A stretch of DNA of 64,000 nt, taken from positions 418,712 through 482,711 of the forward strand of contig JABAAE010000001.1 in the NCBI GenBank assembly GCA_014238905.1, read 5' to 3'. The notes beneath the pieces are model-generated. The model made no database searches. It was not told the DNA's origin and was given only the letters and a program-made list of their open reading frames with translations. A program made the position numbers and the translations under genes. Source of the DNA: Planctomycetota bacterium. Lineage in GTDB: Bacteria; Planctomycetota; Planctomycetia; Pirellulales; Pirellulaceae. Shown piece after piece: positions 36,521 to 45,245 of this stretch (within the stretch, counting starts at the first letter, position 1; each line of letters starts with the position of its first letter).

Positions 36521-37654
36521 ATGTTGACTGACATTTTGGACCGATCTTCTATTGAACAAACCCCCTTTTATGTCACCTCTGGTCACTCCGAATATTTTTG
36601 CCGACCAACTTGCCCAGATCAACTCTCACCCAATAGCCACGTTCGTCGTCTCGATTCCGCTTGGACTGCCATCGCAGCCGGGCTACAGCCTTGCCCCCGT
36701 TGTCGACCCATCGCCAGTTCCCATTGGAGGCCCTCCTGGCTGAAGTCAATTCTCAATCGAATTTCTGACGATCCGGCCCGAAAATGGAATCCGTGCGACT
36801 TTGACGAATATGGATTGACCCCGCCGCAACTTCAAAACTGGTTCCGATCACATTTCGGAATTGGATTTCTGGAATTCCTCAACATCCAAAAACTATGCGA
36901 AACGATGGCACGTTTTTCAGCGGAACAAACAGAGGGTCAAGCTGTCACGACGGATGGGTTCAAGGCGCAGAACACCTTCCGCAACGCCTTGCAAGAATGG
37001 CTGGGCGTGTCTTTTCAGCCGACCAATCGATCCACAGGTGAAATTCCAATTAGCCGAGTAAATTCGCCGCTAGGATCCATGGTCATCGCTGCTGACGAGC
37101 AATATTTGTACCTGCTGGAGTTTGCCGATCGAAGTGACTTGGCATCGCAATGCAGAAAACTGACAAGCACCGCCAAAAAAAAGTTGGTTCCTGGAAAAAG
37201 CCGGATCATGGAAGAGGTGCAAAGACAATTGAACTCCTGGTTTGAGGGCAAATTGACCAAATTCTCTTTGCCCCTTTTTCTGGCCGGAACCCAATTTCAG
37301 CTGGCTGTTTGGAATCAATTAATTCAAATCGATTATCACCAGACGGTCTCCTACGACTGCATCGCTCAAGCGATCGGTAGCCCCCGTGGTCAAAGAGCCG
37401 TCGGAACTGCGGTTGGTGCGAACCGAATGGCCATTGTCCTTCCCTGTCATCGAGTCATTCGGCAAAATGGCAGCCTTTCCGGATATGCGGGAGGGATTCG
37501 CCGCAAGGACTGGCTCCTCTGCCATGAATTTGTTTCTTCGACACCATCATCGGCGGCCCCAAAGGCATCGGCGGCCCCAAAGGCATCGGCGGCCCCAAAG
37601 GCATCGGCGGCCCCAAAGGCATCGGCGGCCCCAAAGGCATCGGCGGCCCCATAA
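36470..37654 (+). CDS. ada: Ada-type bifunctional DNA alkylation repair protein with repetitive C-terminal tail
   Basis: 394 residues from 36470; an ATG at 36521 (MLTDILDRSSIEQ) is the more usual start. In order: the Ada zinc domain with EYFCRPTCPD and PCPRCRP, giving four zinc-binding cysteines of which the first is the methyl acceptor; a degenerate AraC-like helix-turn-helix (about 110-145); and an MGMT domain ending in VLPCHRVIRQNGSLSGYAGG, with the PCHR alkyl-acceptor cysteine. It would repair O6-methylguanine and methylphosphotriesters and regulate its own gene. The last 36 residues are repeats of SAAPKA derived from an 18-bp DNA tandem repeat, absent from known Ada proteins. Confidence 0.9.
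   Translation: MAKATVGKSSNHLQTSEMLTDILDRSSIEQTPFYVTSGHSEYFCRPTCPDQLSPNSHVRRLDSAWTAIAAGLQPCPRCRPIASSHWRPSWLKSILNRISDDPARKWNPCDFDEYGLTPPQLQNWFRSHFGIGFLEFLNIQKLCETMARFSAEQTEGQAVTTDGFKAQNTFRNALQEWLGVSFQPTNRSTGEIPISRVNSPLGSMVIAADEQYLYLLEFADRSDLASQCRKLTSTAKKKLVPGKSRIMEEVQRQLNSWFEGKLTKFSLPLFLAGTQFQLAVWNQLIQIDYHQTVSYDCIAQAIGSPRGQRAVGTAVGANRMAIVLPCHRVIRQNGSLSGYAGGIRRKDWLLCHEFVSSTPSSAAPKASAAPKASAAPKASAAPKASAAPKASAAP
37549..37650 (+). repeat. 18-bp tandem repeat, 5.7 copies, in frame with ada
   Basis: ATCGGCGGCCCCAAAGGC is repeated five times from 37549 to 37638, then 12 bases of a sixth copy. Read in the Ada frame it encodes SAAPKA units. It occupies the last 102 bases before the TAA at 37652-37654, just ahead of the convergent ABC permease gene. 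The copies are nearly identical, which suggests recent expansion. Confidence 0.95.
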
Positions 37655-37721
37655 GGCCAGCGCCCATTAGCCAGCCGGCATCTCAATGGGATATAAAAGC
37701 GCGAGGAAAAAAACTCATTGC

Positions 37722-39995
37722 CTACGCTGGAGAGCCTTTGGGCTCCAAAGCCAATTTGTCATCCGCTGGTGAATGCTCAGCGACAGAAGCCGGTTCGGTC
37801 AATCTGTAGAACCAGATAAATGCTCCTACCCCAATTGCACTCAGCAGAAAATATCCGCCCAGAGTATAGCTGGGATGGCCACCCGCATCGGCCTGAAAGA
37901 AAAACCTCCAAAAGGCGCTTCCTGAGAGATCGGCCATGCGAACCTGAGACAGGCTAACCGTCAGGGCGTTATGAGAAAAATGATAACACATCGCCGGTAA
38001 AATACTTCCTGCCTGAAAACTAACAAAGCCAATCAGGGTACCGGTAAAAAACGCGATGATGGATTGTTGAAGTAATCCATGGGTCGCACCAAAGAACAGG
38101 CTGCTCAACAAAATCGCTGTCCAACGATCTCCAGCCTGTCTCAATCCGTTGAGAATAAATCCCCGGAACGCCAGCTCCTCGCTGATTGCCGGAAGTAATG
38201 CGAAAAGCAGTATAATGAACAAAAAATGCGGCGCGCCGGTAAATATTGTCTCCATCATCTGTTCCAAGGCCGCGGTGTTTGCCTGAAGGGGATAGACCTT
38301 GAGCACCAACTCCCTGAATCCTGTGACGATAGGATGCAGGCTAACTGCCATCAGGATTGCCATCGGTAGAGTCATCCAGCGGGTTTTTGAAAATCCCAGG
38401 GCTTTCAACGGACGAGTTGTCAACACAACGGCCATCAAAAGAACCGGACCCATTATCAAACCGATGTGAAGGACCAGTGTCTGCCGGGCAAATTCATGAA
38501 AAGACCCGGGTTCCTTGGCGACAAGAGTCGTGAAAAACCGAATGACCAAAAGTAGCACGCCACAAAAGACTCCTTCCAGAAACGTTGGCATGCTGCCCCG
38601 TTCGCGAACGAGACTTCGAAAAAACACACCGATCCCAAATCGTTCGCTGTCCCGAAACAAGACGTCTTCATTATTGAATTGTCGAACCGCCCATTGAATC
38701 ACTAAAAGACAGCAACAGAGCGTGACGCCGAGAACCGGCGCAGCAAATTGCATAGCTTCAGTAAAACGATTTTCGATCAACGATCTTAGCACCAGCATTA
38801 GTCCTGAAATCGGAATAAGGCTTGTCCCCAAATCAAGCTCCGCTCCGGGCATCAACGGCAACATCATCAGTGGCAGAGAAATCATGAGAATTGGCATCAG
38901 GTAGTATTGCCCTTCCTTACTGCTTCGCGCAAAAGACGCAATCGCCAGCGACGTAGCGCTGAACAACGCGGCCAAAGGAATCAGGGCCACGACCAACCAG
39001 CCAAAGGCATAAAACGGCGGGACGCCCAAGTCGAGCGTATCAGCACCCATCCGAGCCATCGAGTTAATCACGAACAGACCGGTAAAACTCATGCTGAACA
39101 AATTCAGCAAAGAAGTTCCCATACTGAAAGCAATCACCGTAAACAATTTTCCCCAAACAATTTCGGTGCGAGTTGCGGGGCTTGAAAGCAGCGTTTCCAG
39201 CGTCCCGCGTTCCTTTTCTCCAGCACAAAGATCGATCGCTGGATAAAAAGCTCCAGTTAACGCCCAGATAAACACCACAAAGGGCAAGACACGAGACCAA
39301 ATTGCCGCCCGTTTTGAGTCCTCCGTGGAGAGGTCAATGTTGGCCACTCGAAAGGGTTGAATCTCTACAGATGATATTTCTTTTTTTCGTAAATTAGCTG
39401 TTACCAGCTTGTCTCGATACCTCCCGAACACAGACTCCATCCGACTGGCCGCTATACGACTTTTGTCGTTGGACGCACGAGAAAAAATATGGACTTGGGT
39501 TTTCAACTGCCCATCAATTTCCTGAGCGAATCCCTTCGGTACAACCACCAGACAGTCGACTCCTCGGCGAACAAGCACTTTTTGCAGCTGCGTCTGGTCG
39601 GCACTACTGAAACCATCATTGATCAACTTACCATTGACGTTCGGATTCTTGTCAGCCGAATTCGAATCCAAGCGGTCGGGTTGCAAAAACTCCAACCATT
39701 CCTTGTCCAATGCTTCTGTCTGAATCTGAACCAACTGCCTTTGAGTCGGAACAAGAAAGTCTTCATTGATGGTGTTGTCCACAATCAATGAGCCATCCTG
39801 TGGAAGATTTTCGACGCCCACAATCTGTATTCGAGAAGGATACTCCTTACTGAAATTCGCCATCTGGAGAAAAGCCATTCCCAGTAACGGGTACATCAGC
39901 AGCGGCAGAACTGCAATGGTGAACAACGTGCGCCGATCCCTCAACTGATCGCGAAGCTCACGATGGAATATCAGTTTGACATTTCGCCATTTCAT
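37722..39995 (-). CDS. ABC-2 permease fused to a CPBP (CAAX) membrane protease domain
   Basis: 757 residues. The first 440 or so form a NatB/ABC-2 permease: N-terminal LIFHRELRDQLRDRRTLFTI, an exported loop, then GEKERGTLETLLSSPATRTE and further helices. The C-terminal 250 residues are a second membrane domain with AISEELAFRGFILNGLRQAG near 615, the EExxxR motif of CPBP intramembrane metalloproteases, and FFGATHGLLQQS near 650 and CYHFSHNAL near 690 for the second and third motifs. It exports an unknown substrate with the ATPase encoded just upstream (4-base overlap). The protease may act on the substrate or on regulators. Confidence 0.9.
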   Translation of the reverse strand: MKWRNVKLIFHRELRDQLRDRRTLFTIAVLPLLMYPLLGMAFLQMANFSKEYPSRIQIVGVENLPQDGSLIVDNTINEDFLVPTQRQLVQIQTEALDKEWLEFLQPDRLDSNSADKNPNVNGKLINDGFSSADQTQLQKVLVRRGVDCLVVVPKGFAQEIDGQLKTQVHIFSRASNDKSRIAASRMESVFGRYRDKLVTANLRKKEISSVEIQPFRVANIDLSTEDSKRAAIWSRVLPFVVFIWALTGAFYPAIDLCAGEKERGTLETLLSSPATRTEIVWGKLFTVIAFSMGTSLLNLFSMSFTGLFVINSMARMGADTLDLGVPPFYAFGWLVVALIPLAALFSATSLAIASFARSSKEGQYYLMPILMISLPLMMLPLMPGAELDLGTSLIPISGLMLVLRSLIENRFTEAMQFAAPVLGVTLCCCLLVIQWAVRQFNNEDVLFRDSERFGIGVFFRSLVRERGSMPTFLEGVFCGVLLLVIRFFTTLVAKEPGSFHEFARQTLVLHIGLIMGPVLLMAVVLTTRPLKALGFSKTRWMTLPMAILMAVSLHPIVTGFRELVLKVYPLQANTAALEQMMETIFTGAPHFLFIILLFALLPAISEELAFRGFILNGLRQAGDRWTAILLSSLFFGATHGLLQQSIIAFFTGTLIGFVSFQAGSILPAMCYHFSHNALTVSLSQVRMADLSGSAFWRFFFQADAGGHPSYTLGGYFLLSAIGVGAFIWFYRLTEPASVAEHSPADDKLALEPKGSPA

Positions 39996-40792
39996 GATCC
40001 GTGGACTCCTTCCATGTTGCTCTGACCCTCTACTCCATTTAGGCTGGCAGCAGACTTCTCATGTTGTTCGATCAGTCGAAAAAACAGTTCTTCCAAATCA
40101 TCTTCCTGAAACTCCTCCATCAAGTCCCGCTTGGATCCCTCTGCAAGGAGCTTGCCCTTGTTAACAACCCCGATCCGGTCACACAGTTTTTCTGCTTCCC
40201 GCATGATGTGAGTTGAAAAAATAATACATTTACCCTGATCCCGAAGTTGTGCAATCGTTTTCAGAACTTCGCGGGCAACCATCACATCCAATCCCGAGGT
40301 TGCTTCGTCAAAAATAAGAACTGGTGGATCGTGAATCATTGCCCGCGCAATCGAGACCTTTTGTTTCATGCCGGTCGACATTTTAGAGCCGAGCACATCT
40401 TTCAGATTCTTCATCTGAAACCGCTCGAAGATGAACTCCATCTGATCGGTCAATCTCTCATCGTCCATACCATTGAGGCGTCCAAAATACTCCACCATCT
40501 CCCAGCCGGTCATCCTGTCATAAACAGCGGTATTGGTCGAAACAAAACCGATTTGTTGGCGGACTTCCTCCGGATTTTTAGTGACATCCAGCCCGTTGAT
40601 GATGGCCGTCCCGTGCGTTGGCGACAGGACGGTGCTGAGGATTCTCAAGGCGGTTGTTTTTCCGGCCCCGTTAGGACCGAGAAGACCATAGATTTGGCCT
40701 GCCAACGCATCAAAACTCAATTGGTTTAATGCGACAAAGTCCCCCAAATGGAGATCCTTATAAACCTTGGTAAGGCGTCGAACGTGAATCAT
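39992..40792 (-). CDS. ABC transporter ATP-binding protein (NatA-like)
   Basis: 266 residues. Walker A GLLGPNGAGKTTALRIL near 33, Q-loop IGFVSTN, signature SKMSTGMKQKVSIARAMIHD near 140, Walker B VLIFDEATSGLDV near 162, and the H-loop STHIMRE near 197. It hydrolyses ATP to drive the ABC-2 permease-protease encoded immediately downstream; the stop overlaps the permease start by four bases. The pair resembles sodium exporters of the NatAB type, but substrate is not decided. Confidence 0.95.
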   Translation of the reverse strand: MIHVRRLTKVYKDLHLGDFVALNQLSFDALAGQIYGLLGPNGAGKTTALRILSTVLSPTHGTAIINGLDVTKNPEEVRQQIGFVSTNTAVYDRMTGWEMVEYFGRLNGMDDERLTDQMEFIFERFQMKNLKDVLGSKMSTGMKQKVSIARAMIHDPPVLIFDEATSGLDVMVAREVLKTIAQLRDQGKCIIFSTHIMREAEKLCDRIGVVNKGKLLAEGSKRDLMEEFQEDDLEELFFRLIEQHEKSAASLNGVEGQSNMEGVHGS

Positions 40793-41103
40793 ATCGTTTC
40801 TTGAAACCGACTTTTTCTAAATCGATCGGGGTATTTATCGGTGACACTTTGCCCCCCGAAAAAACCTTGTCCAATCCGCCTGCACGCATCCATGTTGTGA
40901 CCTAATTTGCCCGCCGCCAAGATTGCCAGTTATCGCCTGGCGCAAGCTAAAAAAGATTACACCATGCGATAGGCTGAGGATTCAATTCCGACGGAAATTG
41001 CCAAATGTACAGAATGTTAGGAATGTTCCGGCAATCTGGAATGGAAGATATTTGGAATTTAACCACTCGGTGATTCAGATGAATCCGGGCGGCGTACTCT
41101 TCA
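40793..41103. other. Divergent intergenic region, no gene seen
   Basis: 311 bases between the ABC ATPase gene and the AAA+ ATPase gene. No open frame or repeat that I can support; presumably holds two promoters. Confidence 0.35.
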
Positions 41104-42639
41104 ATGCGATTGAATGCTTGTCTGCGCATCGTTACCGCGGACAGATTGGCATTCAAAGCCTCAACTGATTTATCAATGTTTGGCCAGATGTCTGTTGACT
41201 CCAAAATTTCCCAATCCAGTTCAGAGCCAATCCATGGCGAGTCGTCAAACCAACAAATCGAAATGACGAGTCGAACGCCCTGTGATGCAGTTGACTGTGC
41301 TGAAGGTCGCGGTGCTGAAGGTCGCGGTGTTGAAGTGGGCGGTGTTGAAGTTGGCTACGAATCCACCCGTAAGAGTCCAGAAATGGAATTCGTTCCAGTA
41401 GAACCGAAAGACCTTTTTGAATCGGGACTGAGTGAGGCAGAAATAGAATCGCTGATTCTGAAATTTCTGCATTTTTATGGGTGTAGTCTCGGTCGACATC
41501 TCTCCGAGCAGATCAAATTGCCGTTCGGAATCGTCAAATCGATTCTCGACGGACTCAAAAACCAACTGCTGGTCGCCTATCGGAATTTTGTGGGCGTTAA
41601 CGACTACGAGTACGAATTGACCAATGATGGACGGGACAAAGCGAAGCGACTGACAGAATTGTGCTCGTACTGCGGCGCTGCGCCGGTTGGATTTAACAAA
41701 TATGTCGAATCCGTTGAGAGGCAATCTTTGCAAAGTACCAGGATTGGGTTACCCCAAATCCAGCAAGCCCTCAAAGGCCTCCATTTACCAACTGGCATCC
41801 TTGAACAATTGGGACAGGCAGTCAATTCAGGGCGCTGCATTCTGCTGCATGGGGAAAGCGGAAATGGCAAAACAAGTGTCGCGACACGTTGTGTCGACGC
41901 CTATGAGGACGGCATCTGGATTCCACGAACGTTGGCGGTCTGTGGTGAAATCGTTCGTTTTTATGACCCTACCGTTCATCAGACCTTACCCACCCAACCA
42001 GCAGACTCCCTGCTCAGAAAAAGCATCGTCGATCAACGCTGGGTAAGAATCAAAAGACCCGGGATCATCGTCGGAGGAGAGCTAAATCTGGAACACCTTG
42101 AAATTTCGCAAAATCGGCACTCTGGCATTCTAGAAGCGCCAATTCACATGAAAAGCAACAACGGGTGCCTGGTGGTGGATGATCTGGGTCGGCAACGACT
42201 GTCTATCTCAGAGCTTTTCAATCGCTGGATTATTCCTATGGAAAACGGCCACGATTATATTTGCCTGCCTAATGGACGCAAGATACAGTCCCCTTTTGAC
42301 CAACTTCTGATTTTTTCTACGAACATGAAAGAGAAATGCCTGAGCGATGAGGCTTTCTTCAGACGTATCCCCTACAAGATTCAATTATCCGGTCCCAGCG
42401 ACAGTCAATTTATTGAAATATTTTTCGACCTGGCCCAAATGGCAGGATTCGTCGAACCCGAAGGTATTTGTGACTACCTGATCTCGAAGATCATGGAATT
42501 CCGTCAAAGCCTCAAATTCTGTTACGCCTCCGATATCATCAAGCAGTGTTCAGAGTTTTGCGATTTTCATTCTCAGGACCGCATTCTGGATAAGAACATG
42601 ATCGACAAGGTCATTCTCAACTATTTCGGTGATCTTTGA
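41104..42639 (+). CDS. AAA+ ATPase with N-terminal winged-helix-like region, function unknown
   Basis: 511 residues from 41104; in-frame ATGs at 41176, 41188 and 41263 are possible starts. The first 100 residues are low-complexity and include a repeat-derived stretch (AEGRGAEGRGVEVGGVEVG). A winged-helix-like segment follows (about 108-190, with SGLSEAEIESLILKFLHFYG), ending in an orphan CSYCG. The AAA+ core has Walker A CILLHGESGNGKTSVA near 255, Walker B GCLVVDDLGRQ near 355 and a sensor-1 IFSTNM near 400, then arginine-rich FFRRIPYKIQ. Planctomycetes have several such ATPases of unknown role. The lipase-like gene lies 175 bp downstream on the same strand. Confidence 0.8.
   Translation: MRLNACLRIVTADRLAFKASTDLSMFGQMSVDSKISQSSSEPIHGESSNQQIEMTSRTPCDAVDCAEGRGAEGRGVEVGGVEVGYESTRKSPEMEFVPVEPKDLFESGLSEAEIESLILKFLHFYGCSLGRHLSEQIKLPFGIVKSILDGLKNQLLVAYRNFVGVNDYEYELTNDGRDKAKRLTELCSYCGAAPVGFNKYVESVERQSLQSTRIGLPQIQQALKGLHLPTGILEQLGQAVNSGRCILLHGESGNGKTSVATRCVDAYEDGIWIPRTLAVCGEIVRFYDPTVHQTLPTQPADSLLRKSIVDQRWVRIKRPGIIVGGELNLEHLEISQNRHSGILEAPIHMKSNNGCLVVDDLGRQRLSISELFNRWIIPMENGHDYICLPNGRKIQSPFDQLLIFSTNMKEKCLSDEAFFRRIPYKIQLSGPSDSQFIEIFFDLAQMAGFVEPEGICDYLISKIMEFRQSLKFCYASDIIKQCSEFCDFHSQDRILDKNMIDKVILNYFGDL
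41297..41356 (+). repeat. 15-bp tandem repeat, 4 copies, in the ATPase N-terminus
   Basis: GTGCTGAAGGTCGCG occurs twice, followed by GTGTTGAAGTGGGCG and GTGTTGAAGTTGGCT. In the ATPase frame it encodes AEGRG/VEVGG units. It lies downstream of every candidate start codon, so copy changes alter protein length by 5 residues each without shifting the frame. Confidence 0.9.
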
Positions 42640-42814
42640 TTCCTTGGACCGGCTTTCATCTGGTTAATTTGAACCAAGACGATTGTTCACCATTGGCGGC
42701 TGCTCATCGTTTAGCAATTTCCAACCGAACCGTCTATTCGAAATTGACTCATCCGCCTGATTCAGATAGCCTTTCGCGGTTTCTATTCTCATCAGCCCCA
42801 TCACAAGTCAATAA

Positions 42815-45022
42815 ATGCTAGCGGCATTCACAACCCGGATTAGCGGAATGCTGCGGCACTGGTTCTCATTTTTTTTGGTGGTGGGATTCCTCCTGTCCAC
42901 GACCGCTTGCCGCCCAATCAATCTGCAAGACGCTCAACGAATTGCCGCATTCTCCAACTGGACAGGCCACAACCGGGTCAATCTACGAGAGAGAAAAAGG
43001 CACGTTAGTTGGGAAAACGCCAAGCTCTTATTTGGAATCGGTCCGGAAATCTCTGAACAGGCCACTCTTTACCTGAAGCGATACGATGTGACACCGACCT
43101 TGGGCCGCACCAAATTGGACGCCCTCCAACAACTGCAGGTCCTTGCAGAATCAGAACCTAGTTTGGACAAGGAATTCACCCTTAGTGAGCTGGCATTGAT
43201 TGAAGCCCGTGCAGCCCAAAACATGGGGCGGGCCGAGAAGTCCAAACTCTGGTATCTCAATAGTGTCTATCACGCCTATCGCTACCTCTTTTCTCCTCAG
43301 TTCAACCATTACCGAAACGCCTATTCGCCGGAGTTTCGAATGACGGTCGATTACTACAACCGATCCCTGGAGGGTCTTTTACGGATTCTCAATAAAGAAG
43401 ACGGGTTGAAGCCGAATGTCGTTCGAATTCTGAATATCGAACAATGGCACGTGACCTTTCAGATCCAGCTTAAGGGCCCCTGGGCAGAAGAAGACTTCGA
43501 AAAATTCGAGTTTTCCAGTGACTATGAGGTCACTGGCGTGGGAAATCAATATCGAACCGAGGGCCTCGGAGTGCCACTGATCGCTGTCCGCACCCGATCA
43601 CTAAACCAATCACCAGCAGACAAATACTACCCGGATGGTCTAACGATTCCCATAACGGCATTCCTGAGATTCAATGATGGCAGTACCTCGTACACCAATT
43701 CGGACATCACCGAGGGATCAAAAAAAATCGAATGCCTGATCGAGTTTCAGGATTCACTCAAAAACTTGAACGTCCAGGTCAATGGACGACCGGCTCCACT
43801 GCAGAGTGACCTCACCACCCCCTTGGGATATTTTCTTCAAAATTCACCGGCGTCCCATCAGTTAATGGAAACCGTGGGTCTGCTTGACAGCAAACTGGTC
43901 GACAAGTTTTCGGGGCTTTATATGTTAGAGCCGTATGATCCCAAACGGGTACCCGTTCTTTTAGTTCACGGGTTTTGGTCCGGACCATTTACGTGGCTGG
44001 AAATGTTTAACGAACTGCGGGCATTACCCGAAATTCGTGAACAATATCAATTCTGGTTTTACGTTTATCCTACCGGTCAGCCCTTCTGGATCAGCGCGAA
44101 GGAAATGCGAAATGATCTGGAGATCGTTCGTAATGATATCGATCCGGAGCGAAAAATTTCGACGCTCGACCACATGGTATTGGTTGGTCATAGTATGGGG
44201 GGACTGGTTTCCCGACTGCAAACTGTCAATAGCGGGGAATCCTTTTGGAAGATCTTGAGCGATCAACCATTCGAAAATCTACAAGCCGAGCCTGCCATCA
44301 AGGAAGAAATCCGGGATGTGCTGTTTTTTGAAGCCAACCCTTCCATTAAAAGAGTGATCACCATTGGCACTCCCCACCGTGGCAGTCGATTCGCCAACAG
44401 TTTCACCCGATGGTTAAGCCACAGAATTTTCCGCTTACCCGACCTGATCAACGGCTCCCGGCTGAAACAGATTGACAATGCCGATGAGATTTTCAAAAAC
44501 AAGGAAATCCTGACCACAAAGACCAGCCTGGACTCTTTATCCTCCGAGTCACCGTTTCTCGCTGAGCTTGTCGAATCGGGATCCGCTCCTTGGGTACGAA
44601 CCCACAACATTGTCGGAAACTTTGAAAAGCGGCCCTACCTGGGAGTTTTTGGCAAAGCTCAACCGACCGCCGGCGATGGCATCGTAACGACCGAGAATGC
44701 AAGGTTTGAGGAAGCCATTTCCCAAATCCAAGTCAATGCCCGGCACCAAGACATCCAGTCTCATGCTCGCGCCATTCTGGAGGTACGTCGGATTCTCAGG
44801 GAGCATGGACAAGATGTACGAACAGCACTTCTACCTGATGAGGGTTCGCCAGGTGTCAAACATGCCTCTTTCACCATAGATGACCTACCGAGTACTGAAA
44901 AGCCAGAGGTCAAGGCTGGTTATCGAGCACCGATCCAACCTGTTGAAATCCCAATTCCGGATTTTTCAAATTCATCCGGTGACGGACAACGGACGATTCC
45001 TTCCGGTTGGCAACCCTTCTGA
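42815..45022 (+). CDS. Secreted or lipid-anchored alpha/beta-hydrolase (lipase-like)
   Basis: 735 residues. A hydrophobic segment (FFLVVGFLLSTTACRP near 20-35) has a lipobox-like TAC, so it may be a lipoprotein; an ATG at 42848 is an alternative start. The N-terminal 330 residues form an unassigned domain. The hydrolase domain begins near 375 with VPVLLVHGFWSGPFTW and carries the nucleophile elbow VLVGHSMGGLVSRLQ near 455, with a TIGTPHRGSRFANS segment near 520. A late HQDIQSHA supplies a candidate catalytic His. It probably cleaves ester bonds outside the cytoplasm. The C-terminal 60 residues are hydrophilic. Confidence 0.85.
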   Translation: MLAAFTTRISGMLRHWFSFFLVVGFLLSTTACRPINLQDAQRIAAFSNWTGHNRVNLRERKRHVSWENAKLLFGIGPEISEQATLYLKRYDVTPTLGRTKLDALQQLQVLAESEPSLDKEFTLSELALIEARAAQNMGRAEKSKLWYLNSVYHAYRYLFSPQFNHYRNAYSPEFRMTVDYYNRSLEGLLRILNKEDGLKPNVVRILNIEQWHVTFQIQLKGPWAEEDFEKFEFSSDYEVTGVGNQYRTEGLGVPLIAVRTRSLNQSPADKYYPDGLTIPITAFLRFNDGSTSYTNSDITEGSKKIECLIEFQDSLKNLNVQVNGRPAPLQSDLTTPLGYFLQNSPASHQLMETVGLLDSKLVDKFSGLYMLEPYDPKRVPVLLVHGFWSGPFTWLEMFNELRALPEIREQYQFWFYVYPTGQPFWISAKEMRNDLEIVRNDIDPERKISTLDHMVLVGHSMGGLVSRLQTVNSGESFWKILSDQPFENLQAEPAIKEEIRDVLFFEANPSIKRVITIGTPHRGSRFANSFTRWLSHRIFRLPDLINGSRLKQIDNADEIFKNKEILTTKTSLDSLSSESPFLAELVESGSAPWVRTHNIVGNFEKRPYLGVFGKAQPTAGDGIVTTENARFEEAISQIQVNARHQDIQSHARAILEVRRILREHGQDVRTALLPDEGSPGVKHASFTIDDLPSTEKPEVKAGYRAPIQPVEIPIPDFSNSSGDGQRTIPSGWQPF

Positions 45023-45119
45023 TAAGAGCCAATTCTGTGTAGGATTGAGCTTGTCAGCCCATCGTGGGTGGACCTCGCCAAACAAGTGTGAGCGCCATTA
45101 AATCAGTGCAAGGTTGGCG

Positions 45120-45169
45120 TTTTCGGATCGTGTTCCCTGATTAGTTTTCGGATCGTGTTCCCTGATTAA
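45120..45169. repeat. 25-bp direct tandem duplication
   Basis: Two head-to-tail copies of a 25-base unit beginning TTTTCGGATCGTGTTCCCTG, differing at the last base. It lies in the 223-bp gap upstream of the DapA-family gene. Confidence 0.9.
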
Positions 45170-45245
45170 AGGATGGCAACCTGATATCTGCTTGGGTACC
45201 ACCCGGTGGATAGTGCCGATCAACAGCAAATGAATTTCTTCTGCA

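Noticed and set aside
37447..37686. 79-codon minus-strand frame rich in GAADAF units
   Set aside because: It is the antisense of the 18-bp repeat in the Ada tail.
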